Below the pieces are notes generated by a model. The model had not been told where the DNA came from. It saw only the letters and a program-made list of their open reading frames with translations, and ran no database searches. DNA of 16,781 nucleotides from Frankiaceae bacterium (GTDB lineage: Bacteria; Actinomycetota; Actinomycetes; JAVEEB01), in contig JAVEEB010000180.1 in the NCBI GenBank assembly GCA_030840665.1, positions 1 through 16,781 of the forward strand. Direction: 5' to 3'. The first letter of the stretch is position 1; each line of letters starts with the position of its first letter. The position numbers and the translations under genes were made by a program. This document shows positions 1 to 12,480 of the stretch, piece by piece.

Positions 1-1
1 G

Positions 2-1596
2 CTGCCCCTGGCGCTCGGATTCGGGGTCGCCTCGGGTCTCGGCGCGCGGGCAGGCATCACGACGGCGGTCGTGGCGGGCGCACTGGCGGCCATCTTCGGC
101 GGGAGCAACCTCCAGGTCAGCGGCCCGACAGGCGCGATGACCGTCGTTCTCGTGCCCGTCGTCCATCGGTTCGGCACCGACGGCGTGCTGCTCGTGTGGC
201 TGATGGCGGGCGTGATCCTCATCGTCCTGGCCTTCGCGCGCGTCGGTGGGTACGTGCGCTACCTCCCGACGTCGCTCGTCGAGGGCTTCACGGCGGGGAT
301 CGCGGTCGTCATCACGTTGCAGCAGGTGCCGAACCTGCTGGGCGTGGCGGGCGGCCGGACCGGACCCGTCTGGGCGACCGCCTGGACCGGCGTCACCGGC
401 GCCCTCCGTCACCCGCAGGTTGCGCCCGTCCTCATCGCGGCCGCGGTGGTCGCCACGATGCTCATCGGCGCGCGCCGTCGCCAGCGCATCCCCTTTTCCC
501 TCCTTGCCGTGGCGGCGGCGATCGCCGTGACCGCGGCACTGCACCTGCCCGTGGAACGACTGGGGACACTCCCCTCCGGCCTGCCGGCGCCGTCCGTCAC
601 GTTCTTTGCCGTGTCCCGCCTGGGCGCGCTCCTGCCCTCGGCCCTCGCCGTCGCGGCGTTGGCGGCCCTTGAGAGCCTGCTGTCCGCGACGGTCGCGGAC
701 GCGATGAGCGTGTCGGAGCAGCACGACCCGAATCGCGAACTGTTCGGGCAAGGGCTTGCCAACATCGTCACCCCGATGTTCGGGGGCGTCCCGGCAACCG
801 CGGCGCTCGCGCGCACAGCCGTGAACGTCCGGGCCGGCGCCCGCTCGAAGCTTGCGGCCCTCAGCCACGCCCTCACGGTGGGTCTCATCGTCACCGCCGC
901 CGCCCCGCTGGTGCGCTTCATCCCCTTGTCGGCGCTCGCCGGCGTCCTGATCGCCACGGCGGCGCAGATGGTGTCCGTGCGCTCCCTGCGTGCGCTAGCG
1001 CGCGCCACCCGCCCGGACGCTGTGATCCTGGCCGTCACGCTGGTCGTCACGGTCGCCTTCGACCTCGTCACGGCGGTCGTGCTCGGCCTCGTCGCCGCAA
1101 TGATCCTCGCGCTGCGGGCAGTTGCCCGGTCGACCCGTTTGGAGCAGATGCCCCTCGAAACGGCCCACCACAGCGACGAGGAAAGGGCCCTGCTCGCCGA
1201 ACACATCGTCGCGTACAGGGTCGACGGGCCCTTGTTCTTCGCGGCGGCCCATCGGTTCCTGCTCGAAGTGACCGGCATCACCGACGCCCGGGTCGTCATC
1301 CTGCGGATGTCCAGGGTGACCACGATCGATGCGACCGGAGCTCGGGTCCTCGACGACGCCATCAAGCACCTGGAGTCGCGCGGGGTGACCGTCCTGCTGT
1401 CCGGCTTCAGGCCCGGGCACGAGGAGGTGCTGACCGCGCTGGATCTCGGAGGGCACCTTCGGTCGGACCGCCTCGTCTTCGACGGGACGCCCGCGGCCAT
1501 CGAGTACGCCCGAACGATCGTCCATCAGCGCATCGCCTCCGCGCTCGGGACCAAGGTCCCTGGCGTCGGGGCCGTACACGAGCACAGACTGCTGGG

Positions 1597-1600
<4 letters not shown>
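2..1600 (+). CDS. SulP-family anion transporter with C-terminal STAS domain (5' truncated)
   Basis: This is a SulP (SLC26-type) inner-membrane transporter, a family that moves sulfate, bicarbonate or dicarboxylates; the substrate cannot be read from sequence. The frame is open from base 2, so the true start lies left of the window. An internal GTG at 71 should not be taken as the start because family-like sequence precedes it. The conserved motif [10 protein letters not shown] (about 113-142) is characteristic of SulP. Many hydrophobic segments follow up to about 1125. The STAS domain runs from about 1207 to 1485 ([12 protein letters not shown], then [13 protein letters not shown] at the usual phospho-Ser/Thr loop). 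The stop overlaps the devR start by 4 bases (ATGA), so the two are probably co-transcribed and coupled. A DosR-like palindrome lies inside its last codons. No formate channel gene (focA) is visible in the window, so an organic-anion role is possible but unproven. Confidence 0.93.
1547..1560. promoter_or_regulatory. DosR-like box upstream of devR
   Basis: GGGACCAAGGTCCC is a perfect 14-base inverted repeat. It matches the mycobacterial DosR core GGGACTWWAGTCCC at 12 of 14 positions. It lies inside the 3' end of the transporter gene, centred about 43 bases before the devR ATG. A hexamer CAGACT (1585-1590) begins 25 bases past the box, where a -10 element would sit. That would put transcription start at about the devR ATG, which has no clear Shine-Dalgarno. 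Autoregulation of devR is known in Mycobacterium; here it is inferred. The same bases also encode protein, which limits how strongly the motif can be read. Confidence 0.6.
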
Positions 1601-4979
<3,379 letters not shown>

Positions 4980-5050
4980 GGCCCCAGTATCGCCCTCCGC
5001 GATCGTCCCGTACGGAGCCGCGGTCCGCGACGGAGAGGTCGCCGCGTCGC

Positions 5051-5845
5051 TCAGCGCGCGTGCAGGCCTTGATCCGTGAACTGCCGGCGCACGCGCTCCA
5101 TGATCAGCTCGTCCGGCGGGTCGACATCCTTCAACGGGAAGGGAATCCCGAGGGCCTCGTACTTCGCCGTGCCCATGCGATGGAACGGGAGCACATCAAC
5201 GACATCGACGTTGCCGAGCGTCGCCGCGAATCGCGCGATGCCTTCCACGTTTGCCGGGTCGTCCGTCAGCCCTGGCACGACGACGAACCGCAGCCAGACC
5301 GGCACCCGCGCCGCCGCCAGCCGTTCGGCGAAGGCCAAGGTGGGAGACAGGTCGACGCTGGTGAGGCGCCGGTAGAGACTGCGGTCCCACGACTTGATGT
5401 CGAGCAGGACAAGGTTGGTCGCCGCCAGCAGTGAATCGGACGCCCTGGCGCCCAGGAACCCGGAGGTGTCGAGGGCGGTGTGCAGGCCGAGCTCCGTGCA
5501 GCGGACGAAGAACTCTTCCACGAACCTGGCCTGCAGCAACGGTTCGCCGCCGCTCGCGGTGACGCCTCCCCCGCTGGCCTTGAGGAAGCGCTGCATCGTC
5601 GTGACGCGATCGACCATCGCCTCCATGCCCATCGTCGCCCCGTCGCGCATGTGCCACGTGTCCGGGTTGTGGCAATAGAGGCACCGCAGCGGGCATCCAG
5701 CGAAGAACACGACGAATCGGGGACCCGGCCCATCGACCCCGACCGACGTGTCCCAGCTGTGAATACTCGCGACGGACCCCGCGCGCTGATCGGCTGTTGC
5801 CGTATCCGCAGCGCAACGGGGTTGGTGCGCATACACGAGTGTCAC
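5051..5845 (-). CDS. pflA: Pyruvate formate-lyase activating enzyme (radical SAM)
   Basis: This enzyme uses a [4Fe-4S] cluster and S-adenosylmethionine to place the glycyl radical on pyruvate formate-lyase. The cluster motif CxxxCxxC is present as [15 protein letters not shown] (C51, C55, C58). The SAM-binding GGE is in ASGGEPLLQ (about 97-105). Other family blocks are [35 protein letters not shown] and [18 protein letters not shown]. The 264 residues exceed the E. coli enzyme (246) by an N-terminal extension of about 20 residues. The start is GTG, overlapping the pflB stop in a GTGA arrangement, with GGAG a few bases upstream inside pflB. It is therefore translated with its substrate protein. 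The next gene downstream (Acg-type) begins 71 bases later. Confidence 0.96.
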   Translation of the reverse strand: MTLVYAHQPRCAADTATADQRAGSVASIHSWDTSVGVDGPGPRFVVFFAGCPLRCLYCHNPDTWHMRDGATMGMEAMVDRVTTMQRFLKASGGGVTASGGEPLLQARFVEEFFVRCTELGLHTALDTSGFLGARASDSLLAATNLVLLDIKSWDRSLYRRLTSVDLSPTLAFAERLAAARVPVWLRFVVVPGLTDDPANVEGIARFAATLGNVDVVDVLPFHRMGTAKYEALGIPFPLKDVDPPDELIMERVRRQFTDQGLHAR

Positions 5846-8103
5846 ATCGCTCCGTGGAACGTCCGGCTGACGACGTCGCGTTGCTGCTCAGGAGTCAGTC
5901 GTACGAAGTGCACGGCATACCCGGACACCCGGATCGTGAGGTCGGGGTAGAGCTCCGGTCGTGCCATGGCGTCTTCCAGCGTCGCGCGGTCCAGCACGTT
6001 GACGTTCATGTGGAACCCACCGGCGTCGGTGAACCCGTCGATGACGGCGGCGAGGTTCGTCACGCGCTCCTCGGGGGAGCGCCCGAGCCCGGACGGCACG
6101 ACAGTCTCCGTCAGGGAGATGCCGTCCCGCGCGTCGTCGTACGGAATCTTGGCCACCGACAGGGCAGCGGCGACGAGCCCGTGTACGTCACGGCCGTTCA
6201 TCGGGTTGGCGCCTGGTGCGAACGGCGCACCCGCGCGCCTGCCGTCCGGCGTGTTGCCGGTGTGCTTGCCGTACACGACGTTCGAGGTGATCGTCAGCAC
6301 CGACAAGGTCGCCTGTGAATCCCTGTACGTCTTCTGCTGGCGGATCTTGTCCATGAAGGTCTGGACGAGACGGACGGCGATGCCATCAGGACGGTCGTCG
6401 TTGTTGCCGTACGCGGGCCATTCGCCCTCGACCTCGTAGTCGACGATGAGGCCGGTCTCATCACGCACGGGGCGCACGCTGGCGTAGAGCATGGCTGACA
6501 GGCTGTCGGCAGCGACCGAGAGACCGGCGATTCCCGTTGCCAGGAAGCGCTCGACCGGGTAGTCGTGGAGCGCGAGTTCGAGGCGCTCGTACGCATACTT
6601 GTCGTGCATGTAGTGGATGACGTTGAGAGCCTCGACATAGGTGGCTGCCAGCCAGTCCAGCGTGCTGTCGAGCGCCTCCCAGACTTCGTCGAACTCGAGG
6701 GTCTTGCTCGTGATCGGTTCACGCGCCGGCATGACCTGTTCGCCGGTCATCTCGTCACGACCGCCGTTGAGCGCATACAGCAACGCCTTTGCGAGGTTCA
6801 CTCGCGCGCCGAAGAACTGCATCTGCTTGCCGACGGCCATCGCCGACACGCAGCAGGCGATCGCCGTGTCGTCGCCGTAGCGCGGGCGGAGCAGGTCGTC
6901 GTTCTCGTACTGGAGCGCGCTCGTGTCGAGGGACACCTGTGCACAGAAGCGCTTCCAGCCTTCGGGCAGCGACGGGGACCAGAGCACCGTGAGGTTCGGC
7001 TCCGGCGCCGGTCCGAGGTTGTACAACGTCTGCAGGAACCGGAAGCTGGTCTTCGTGACGAGCGGCCGCCCGTCGACGCCGATGCCGCCGAGGGATTCCG
7101 TCACCCACGTCGGGTCGCCGGAGAACAGCGCGTCGTACTCGGGGGTGCGCAGGAAGCGCACGATGCGCAGCTTGATGACCAGGTCGTCGATCAGCTCCTG
7201 CGCCTCGGACTCGGTGATGGTGCCTGCCGCGAGGTCGCGCTCGAGATACACGTCGAGGAACGTCGCGGTGCGGCCCAGTGACATCGCCGCGCCGTTCTGC
7301 TCCTTCACCGATCCCAGGTAGGCGAAGTACAGCCACTGAACGGCTTCGCGGGCGTCGCCGGCGGGGCCGGAGATGTCGAAGCCATAGGTGGCGGCCATCT
7401 CCGTGAGCTGGTTCAGCGCGCGGATCTGCTCCGCGATCTCTTCGCGGTCACGCACGATGGACTCGCTGAACGGCGCGTGGTCGATACGCGCGCGGTCGGC
7501 CTTCTTCGCTTCGATCAGGTGGTCGACCCCGTACAGCGCGACGCGGCGGTAGTCCCCGATGATGCGGCCGCGGCCATAGGCGTCCGGCAGGCCGGTGATG
7601 ATGTGCGACCGCCGGGCGGCGCGGATGTCGTGGGTGTACGCGTCGAAGACACCGGCGTTGTGCGTCTTGCGGTACTTGGTGAAGATGTCGCGCACCTGCG
7701 GGTCGAGCGTGTACCCATAGGCGGCGAGGCCCTGCTCCACCATCCGCAGCCCACCGTTGGGCATGATCGCGCGCTTGAGCGGCGCATCGGTCTGCAGGCC
7801 GACGATGATCTCGTCGAACCGGTCGATGTAGCCCGCGGAGTGCGACGTGATCGTCGAGGGGTTGTCCGTGTCGGCGTCGAAGATGCCCTTCTTGCGCTCA
7901 GCAACGAAGAGCGGGCCGAGCCGGCGCCACAGCCGCGTCGTGCGATCTGTCGGGCCTGCCAGGAAGGTGGCATCGTCCGTGTAGGGCTTGTAGTTGTGCT
8001 GGATGAAATCGCGCACGTCGATGTGCTCGCGCCAGCGGATCCCCGCATAGCCGCGCCATGCGTCTCCGGCTGCTCGCTGCCTCTCGTGCAATTCGGTTGT
8101 CAT
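5842..8103 (-). CDS. pflB: Formate C-acetyltransferase (pyruvate formate-lyase)
   Basis: This glycyl radical enzyme converts pyruvate and CoA to acetyl-CoA and formate in anaerobic metabolism. Counted from the ATG at 8103 the protein has 753 residues, close to E. coli PflB (760). The catalytic cysteine pair is C417/C418 in [14 protein letters not shown], and the radical glycine is G728 in [10 protein letters not shown] near the C-terminus. Both sites are intact, so an active enzyme is expected. A TTG two codons upstream (8109) is also open, but GGAAGGA at 8111-8117 sits 7 bases from the ATG and only about 1 base from the TTG, which favours the ATG. It follows adhE across a hairpin that overlaps a DosR-like box, and it overlaps pflA by 4 bases. 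Once formed, the radical form is destroyed by oxygen, which fits control by an oxygen sensor. Confidence 0.97.
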   Translation of the reverse strand: MTTELHERQRAAGDAWRGYAGIRWREHIDVRDFIQHNYKPYTDDATFLAGPTDRTTRLWRRLGPLFVAERKKGIFDADTDNPSTITSHSAGYIDRFDEIIVGLQTDAPLKRAIMPNGGLRMVEQGLAAYGYTLDPQVRDIFTKYRKTHNAGVFDAYTHDIRAARRSHIITGLPDAYGRGRIIGDYRRVALYGVDHLIEAKKADRARIDHAPFSESIVRDREEIAEQIRALNQLTEMAATYGFDISGPAGDAREAVQWLYFAYLGSVKEQNGAAMSLGRTATFLDVYLERDLAAGTITESEAQELIDDLVIKLRIVRFLRTPEYDALFSGDPTWVTESLGGIGVDGRPLVTKTSFRFLQTLYNLGPAPEPNLTVLWSPSLPEGWKRFCAQVSLDTSALQYENDDLLRPRYGDDTAIACCVSAMAVGKQMQFFGARVNLAKALLYALNGGRDEMTGEQVMPAREPITSKTLEFDEVWEALDSTLDWLAATYVEALNVIHYMHDKYAYERLELALHDYPVERFLATGIAGLSVAADSLSAMLYASVRPVRDETGLIVDYEVEGEWPAYGNNDDRPDGIAVRLVQTFMDKIRQQKTYRDSQATLSVLTITSNVVYGKHTGNTPDGRRAGAPFAPGANPMNGRDVHGLVAAALSVAKIPYDDARDGISLTETVVPSGLGRSPEERVTNLAAVIDGFTDAGGFHMNVNVLDRATLEDAMARPELYPDLTIRVSGYAVHFVRLTPEQQRDVVSRTFHGAM

Positions 8104-8110
8104 CGTCAAG

Positions 8111-8117
8111 TCCTTCC
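8111..8117 (-). promoter_or_regulatory. Ribosome binding site of pflB
   Basis: GGAAGGA on the - strand ends 7 bases before the ATG at 8103. This spacing selects the ATG over the open TTG at 8109. Confidence 0.65.
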
Positions 8118-8160
8118 ACGCGACGGGCGGATGTGCGTTGGCTTCAGTCTTGTCTCAACG

Positions 8161-8203
8161 AAGGCCCACCGCGGCGGCCGAGCGGCCTGACACGGTGGGC
8201 CTT
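8161..8203 (-). terminator. Hairpin between adhE and pflB (terminator or attenuator)
   Basis: AAGGCCCACCG (8161-8171) and CGGTGGGCCTT (8193-8203) form a perfect 11-bp stem with a 21-base loop. It begins 17 bases after the adhE stop. On the - strand the 3' side continues TTCGTTGAG, without a real U tract, so termination may be partial and some adhE transcripts could read into pflB. One arm shares bases with the DosR-like box at 8197-8210. Confidence 0.6.
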
Positions 8204-8210
8204 TGGTCCC
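8197..8210. promoter_or_regulatory. DosR-like box upstream of pflB
   Basis: In pflB orientation the site reads GGGACCAAAGGCCC, matching 12 of 14 positions of the DosR core. It is centred about 100 bases before the pflB ATG, in the only intergenic gap upstream of pflBA. It differs by one base from the site at the second Acg gene and shares its first eight bases with the devR site. It overlaps the right arm of the adhE-pflB hairpin. No convincing -10 hexamer is seen at the expected distance. Confidence 0.55.
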
Positions 8211-8219
8211 GATCAGTGC

Positions 8220-11018
8220 TCACCCGTAATAGGCGTCCTTCATGAGCTGCTCCATGTCGGCAGTCATCGGCATCCGCGGGTTCGCCGGGGCGCACTGGTC
8301 CGCGAAGGCGTTCAGTGCCTGCTGCGGAAGTGCGGCGAGGAATGCCTTCTCGTCCACGCCCTTCGCCCGGAAGGATGCCTCGATGCCGACACGCGCGCGC
8401 AGGTCCTCGATGGCGGCGGCGTAGGACTCGACGGCCTCGGCCTCCGTCTCAGCGGGCAGACCCAATGAACGGGCGATGTCCTGGAAGCGCGCGGGAGCCT
8501 GATAGTCCTCGTACTTCGGCCAGCCCACGAGCTTGCCCGGGGAGCTGCCGTTGTAGCGGATCACGTGCGGCAGCAGGATCGCGTTGGTGCGGCCGTGCGC
8601 GATGTGGAAGGTCGCACCGAGCGTGTGCGACATGGCGTGCACGATGCCGAGGAACGCGTTCCCGAAGGCCATCCCCGCAATCGCGCCCGCGTTGTGCATC
8701 TTCTCCCGTGCCACCGGGTCCGCCGGCCCGTTGGTGACAGAGCGCTCGAGGTAGCCGAAGACGAGCTTGATGGCCTGCAGGCACAGCCCGTCGGTGAAGT
8801 CGTTCGCGTACACGGACACGTACGCCTCGGTGGCATGCGTCAGCGCGTCGAAGCCACTGTCGGCCGTGACCGTGGGCGGCAGGTCGGCCGTCAGCGCGGA
8901 GTCGATGATCGCCACGCTCGGCGTCAACGCGTAGTCGGCCAGCGCGTACTTCTTGTGCGTCGACTGATCCGTGATCACCGCGAAGGGCGTGATCTCGGCG
9001 CCGGTTCCAGACGTCGTCGGGATGCAGACCAGGCGGGCCTGTGAGCCAAGTGTGGGGAACTCGAATGCGCGCTTGCGGATGTCGATGAACTTTTCGCGCA
9101 TGTCCGAGAATTCGACCTCCGGGTGCTCGTAACGCAGCCACATCACCTTCGCGGCATCCATGGCCGATCCTCCGCCGAGGGCGACGATCGTGTCGGGCCG
9201 GAACGACCGCATGAGCTCGGCTCCGCGATCGACGGTTTCGACACTCGGCTCCGGCTCGACATCGTCGATGATCTGCAGGCTGACGCGCTCCGCGCGGCGC
9301 TGCAGAACGGTGATGATGCGGTCCACATAGCCGAGCTTCGTCATCGTGTGGTCGGTGACGATGGTGACGCGCGAGACGTCCGGCATGTCTGCCAGGTAGC
9401 GGATCGAGTTCGGCTCGAAGTAGATCTTCGGCGGCACCTTGAACCACTGCAGGTTGTTGTTGCGACGGCCGATGCGCTTGATGTTGATGAGGTCAACGGC
9501 AGTGACGTTGTTGGAGATGCTGTTGTGGCCGTAGCTGCCGCAGCCGAGGGTGAGCGACGGCAGGAACGCGTTGTACACGTCGCCGATCCCGCCGAGCGAG
9601 GACGGCGCGTTCCAGATGATCCGGATGGCCTTCACGCTGCGGCCATAGGACTCAGCGAGCGCGTCGTCGGCGGTGTGGATGACCGCGCTGTGACCGAGCC
9701 CGCCGAACTCGAGCATCTCGCGCGCCAGCCGGAACCCGACCTCCGCGTCCGGCGCGTGCAGAACGGCCAGGACGGGACAGAGCTTCTCGCGCGTCAGCGG
9801 CTCAGCAGGGCCGACGAGGGCTACCTCGACAAGAATGACCGAGGTTCCCGCCGGCACGGTGAAGCCGGCTTGCTCGGCGATCCAGACCGGCGTCTTTCCG
9901 ACGACGGCCGCATTGAGTGCCGCGGCGGCGCAGTTCTCGCCGGTCGCTTCGACGCCGAACATGAACCTCTCGAGCTTCGCCTTGTCCGCGGCGGTCGCGA
10001 GGTACGCATTCAGTCCGCGGAAGGCGTCGATCGTGACGTCGTACACGCCGTCGTCGATGATGACCGCTTGTTCGGACGCGCAGATCATTCCGTTGTCGAA
10101 CGCCTTGGACAGGACGATGTCGTTGACGGCCCGCCGGATCTGGGCGTCCGCCGCGATGTAGGCGGGCACGTTACCGGCGCCGACGCCAAGGGCAGGCTTG
10201 CCCGCCGAGTACGCGGCTTTGACCATGGCGTTTCCGCCGGTGGCGAGGATCAGGGCCACACCGTCGTGATTCATGAGGGCCCCGGTGGCGGCGAGTGATG
10301 GGTGTTCGATCCATTGGATGCAGTCCGCCGGGGCACCTGCGGCCACGGCGGCGTCTCGCACGGCCCGTGCTGCTGCCACGCTGCAGCGCTGCGCCGACGG
10401 GTGGAAGGCAAAGATGATCGGGTTGCGCGTCTTGAGGGCGATGAGCGACTTGAAGATCGCGGTGGACGTGGGGTTGGTCACCGGGGTCACGCCGCACACC
10501 ACGCCGACGGGCTCCGCAATCTCCGTGATGCCGTCGATCGGGTCGCGGGAGATCACGCCGACCGTCCGCAGCTTCGCCATGCCGTGCGTCACGTTCTCGC
10601 AGGCGAAGATGTTCTTCATCGCCTTGTCCTCGACGACGCCGCGCCCGGTCTCTTCGACGGCGAGCTGAGCGAGCGAGATGTGCTGGCTCAACGCGGCGAC
10701 GGACGCCTTCTTGACGATGTGGTCGATGCGCTCCTGGGTGAACGCGTCGTACGCGACAAGAGCTGTGTTCGCGCGCGACACCAACTCGTCGATGTGGCCG
10801 GCGACGTCCGGTGCGCCGGATACGACCGGGGTGGCCTGCGCCGTAGCGCGCTCAGGAGGCGAGGACGTCGCGGAGGCCACGGCTTTCGCATCGCCGGGCG
10901 CCGTCGTGGTGATCGCCTTCGCCTCTGTCGCCTTGAGGTTGAGGGCCGGCACCGATGCTTTCGCCGGGGCGTTCCCGCCGTGGGTTTTGACTGGTGTGTC
11001 GGACGCGTGGGTACTCAT
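8220..11018 (-). CDS. adhE: Bifunctional acetaldehyde-CoA/alcohol dehydrogenase
   Basis: AdhE reduces acetyl-CoA to acetaldehyde and then ethanol, re-oxidising two NADH. The 932-residue protein has the aldehyde dehydrogenase half at about 75-515, with catalytic C313 in [13 protein letters not shown]. The iron-dependent alcohol dehydrogenase half is at about 530-932. It has the NAD motif [10 protein letters not shown] (615-624) and metal ligands D724, H728, H794 and H808, each exactly 71 residues beyond the E. coli ligands. The ATG at 11018 is preceded by AGGAGA (11023-11028 on the opposite strand), which decides against an upstream start at 11177. It is odd in carrying about 70 extra N-terminal residues rich in Ala, Thr, Pro and Lys, which look like a disordered tail. 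A double DosR-like site lies 80-115 bases upstream. The products complement pyruvate formate-lyase, whose acetyl-CoA it consumes. Confidence 0.96.
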   Translation of the reverse strand: MSTHASDTPVKTHGGNAPAKASVPALNLKATEAKAITTTAPGDAKAVASATSSPPERATAQATPVVSGAPDVAGHIDELVSRANTALVAYDAFTQERIDHIVKKASVAALSQHISLAQLAVEETGRGVVEDKAMKNIFACENVTHGMAKLRTVGVISRDPIDGITEIAEPVGVVCGVTPVTNPTSTAIFKSLIALKTRNPIIFAFHPSAQRCSVAAARAVRDAAVAAGAPADCIQWIEHPSLAATGALMNHDGVALILATGGNAMVKAAYSAGKPALGVGAGNVPAYIAADAQIRRAVNDIVLSKAFDNGMICASEQAVIIDDGVYDVTIDAFRGLNAYLATAADKAKLERFMFGVEATGENCAAAALNAAVVGKTPVWIAEQAGFTVPAGTSVILVEVALVGPAEPLTREKLCPVLAVLHAPDAEVGFRLAREMLEFGGLGHSAVIHTADDALAESYGRSVKAIRIIWNAPSSLGGIGDVYNAFLPSLTLGCGSYGHNSISNNVTAVDLINIKRIGRRNNNLQWFKVPPKIYFEPNSIRYLADMPDVSRVTIVTDHTMTKLGYVDRIITVLQRRAERVSLQIIDDVEPEPSVETVDRGAELMRSFRPDTIVALGGGSAMDAAKVMWLRYEHPEVEFSDMREKFIDIRKRAFEFPTLGSQARLVCIPTTSGTGAEITPFAVITDQSTHKKYALADYALTPSVAIIDSALTADLPPTVTADSGFDALTHATEAYVSVYANDFTDGLCLQAIKLVFGYLERSVTNGPADPVAREKMHNAGAIAGMAFGNAFLGIVHAMSHTLGATFHIAHGRTNAILLPHVIRYNGSSPGKLVGWPKYEDYQAPARFQDIARSLGLPAETEAEAVESYAAAIEDLRARVGIEASFRAKGVDEKAFLAALPQQALNAFADQCAPANPRMPMTADMEQLMKDAYYG

Positions 11019-11096
11019 CACTTCTCCTGTCGGGCAACGCCAGCGCGTGTGCCGGGCCGTCTCCGAGTCTCCCGGAGCGCCCCGCAGGCCCACAGC

Positions 11097-11132
11097 GGAC
11101 GAAACGTCCCCTGCTGCGGTGTCTAAGGTCCC
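11097..11132. promoter_or_regulatory. Double DosR-like site between adhE and the small divergent gene
   Basis: The better site, GTGTCTAAGGTCCC (11119-11132), matches 11 of 14 core positions. A second GTCCC half-site lies in ACGTCCCCTG (11104-11113), 22 bp away and so on the same helix face; its 14-base frame (11097-11110) matches 9 of 14. The doxX promoter region has the same decamer and the same 22-bp spacing. The site is about 85-107 bases before the adhE ATG and about 90 bases before the + strand small gene, so it could serve both. A hexamer CAGGCT (11156-11161) lies 23 bases past the box toward the small gene, similar to CAGACT before devR. Confidence 0.55.
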
Positions 11133-11215
11133 TAGTCGGGCACCCGCGTCGAGCGCAGGCTGGGTCCCGCGCCGCATCGCGCGGACGCGCGCCTAGCTCC
11201 CAAAGGACCGCAGAC

Positions 11216-11431
11216 ATGACCGGCCACGCAATGCACAACCGTCCGTGGATCGACACTGCTTCCGCGATCGACATCTCGTGCGTTGAGGTCGATGGGCGTG
11301 ACAAGTGGATCGCGCAGAACTCCAGTGGTCTCATCGCGATGGCAGACAGTCGCGCGTCGTTGCGATCCCTCCTGCGACGGATCGTCGTACGCGGCCACAC
11401 GGCCAGCTGGCGCCGGCCGTGGGCGCCGTAG
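11216..11431 (+). CDS. Small hypothetical protein (71 aa)
   Basis: I do not recognise this protein. It is proposed as real for three reasons. AAGGA lies 8 bases before the ATG. It fills the only gap between adhE and the second Acg gene. Its 5' region shares the double DosR-like site with adhE. The product is soluble and has no signal peptide or membrane segment. It has a Cys-Val-Glu-Val-Asp-Gly stretch and a probable C-terminal amphipathic helix (SRASLRSLLRRIV) with a Trp/Arg-rich tail. It ends 13 bases from the end of the convergent Acg-type gene. The frame is open much further upstream (to 10994), but that part overlaps adhE and has no ribosome site. Codon use is mostly like its neighbours. 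Confidence 0.55.
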   Translation: MTGHAMHNRPWIDTASAIDISCVEVDGRDKWIAQNSSGLIAMADSRASLRSLLRRIVVRGHTASWRRPWAP

Positions 11432-11444
11432 GCCGAGGCGCACG

Positions 11445-12455
11445 TCAGCGGGTGACGAGCACATCCTCGATGCGACGCCGGGCGGTGTGCTCGGCGCCAT
11501 GTCCGTAGCCCATCCGCAGCAGGAACTGCGGGTAGCCGATGAGGCGCAGGTCGGATCCGAGCCGCACGCGTCCCGCAAGGTCGTCGAAGGCCTGACCGAG
11601 GGGCTGGCCCGCAAGTCCTGACACCGTGATCCGCAGGAGGAGCCACGCGAGCGCTCGTCCCGTCGCCAGATGGGCAGTGGGGTCATCGACCACGCTGCCG
11701 AGCAGCACCAAGGTGTCCCTCTCGACCACCGGGGGTTCACCAGCTCGCGTCGACCGGTGCGCCTGTTGCGCGGAAAAGTCGCGCAGCGGCACGTCACTCA
11801 CACGGTCGGCCGGCCACGCGGGTGTCGGATTCGGGATGCCGTCACGGCGTTCCTCGCCAGTTGTCCACCGCTTCAGCTCCGCCACGTACGCGGGGTCTGC
11901 CGCCAGCCGCCGCTCCGCATCCGACAGGGCGCCGACCACGATCACCCGGTCGACGGGAAGGTCGATGTGGCGCAGCCACAGCCCGTACCGCTCAACCCCG
12001 GAACGCAATTCGTCCAGGAGGCCCGGAGGCAGCTCATTGTCGTCATACGGGCCGCGATCGGTGCGTCTGCGAGCGGCCGCGTCGACCAGCGCGATCTCTT
12101 CCGGTGTGCCCGCGCACGCCTCGCCGGGGCGCAGGATCGCGAGCAGACGCGGATCGCCGGGGTCGGGGAGGAGATCGACATCACAGGCGCGCCCAGCCGC
12201 GCGGATCGCGAGACGCGCGAATTCGATGGCTCCCCCGCAGCTGACCAGCAGCTGGCGGGCGAGCGGATCGAGCGCCCGCAGCTGACGATGCGTGTCAGCG
12301 CGCACCTCGAGGTAGCCGTCCGCGGTGACGGTGAATTGCCAGGGCTGCGTGTTGTGGACAGACGGCGCGAGGGATGCCACCCCGATCACGCGTCGCAGCT
12401 CGTCACTGTCCATGTGGTGAGCGTGCGCTTGTGTGACGTGCGTCACGAGGGCCAT
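11445..12455 (-). CDS. Acg-family FMN-binding nitroreductase-fold protein (copy 2)
   Basis: The 336-residue product is a paralogue of the protein at 3990-4979. It shares LAPSVHNTQPW, VSCGGAIEFARLAIRA, RRRTDRGPYDD, PAWPADRVSDVPLRDFS, GRALAWLLLRITVSGLAGQPLGQAFDD and a C-terminal YPQFLLRMGYGHG block. Acg-type proteins carry FMN and are DosR-regulon members in Mycobacterium; the reaction is unknown. The start is ambiguous. AGGAGGG at 12461-12467 supports the ATG at 12455. The ATG at 12413 instead gives an N-terminus the same length as copy 1 (15 residues before APSVHN) and lies 42 bases after the centre of a DosR-like box, as expected for a leaderless start. It follows the flavodoxin-domain gene by 25 bases, probably in one operon. 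Confidence 0.9.
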   Translation of the reverse strand: MALVTHVTQAHAHHMDSDELRRVIGVASLAPSVHNTQPWQFTVTADGYLEVRADTHRQLRALDPLARQLLVSCGGAIEFARLAIRAAGRACDVDLLPDPGDPRLLAILRPGEACAGTPEEIALVDAAARRRTDRGPYDDNELPPGLLDELRSGVERYGLWLRHIDLPVDRVIVVGALSDAERRLAADPAYVAELKRWTTGEERRDGIPNPTPAWPADRVSDVPLRDFSAQQAHRSTRAGEPPVVERDTLVLLGSVVDDPTAHLATGRALAWLLLRITVSGLAGQPLGQAFDDLAGRVRLGSDLRLIGYPQFLLRMGYGHGAEHTARRRIEDVLVTR

Positions 12456-12462
12456 TGGTCCC
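12449..12462. promoter_or_regulatory. DosR-like box overlapping the 5' end of Acg copy 2
   Basis: In gene orientation the site reads GGGACCAATGGCCC, 11 of 14 positions of the DosR core and one base from the pflB site. It contains the ATG at 12455. If that ATG is the start, the box lies on the coding boundary and may be chance or a repression site. If the start is 12413, the box is centred at about -42, like the devR box. CACGCT (12420-12425) would then lie at -12 to -7. Confidence 0.42.
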
Positions 12463-12467
12463 CTCCT
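12461..12467 (-). promoter_or_regulatory. Ribosome binding site of Acg copy 2
   Basis: AGGAGGG on the - strand ends 5 bases before the ATG at 12455. It is the main argument for the longer start; no such site precedes the ATG at 12413. Confidence 0.6.
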
Positions 12468-12480
12468 GGTGGGGATGCTC

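Noticed and set aside
409..1500. 363-codon - strand frame opposite the SulP gene
   Set aside because: Low-complexity Arg/Ala/Ser product; the + strand gene has SulP and STAS motifs.
5000..5013. GTCCC half-site between pflA and Acg copy 1 as a DosR-like box
   Set aside because: The 14-base frames around it match only about 8 of 14 positions and it lies too close to the ATG at 4979.
9123..10298. 391-codon + strand frame within adhE
   Set aside because: It is antisense to the conserved catalytic parts of AdhE; the product is Asp/Arg/Val-rich without motifs.
11061..11077. Small inverted repeat CTCCG/CGGAG in the adhE leader
   Set aside because: A 5-bp stem is expected by chance in G+C-rich DNA; there is no riboswitch-like context.
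11019..11177. Upstream extension of adhE to a start at 11177
   Set aside because: The added 53 residues are not family-like and would cover the double DosR-like site; a good ribosome site precedes the ATG at 11018.
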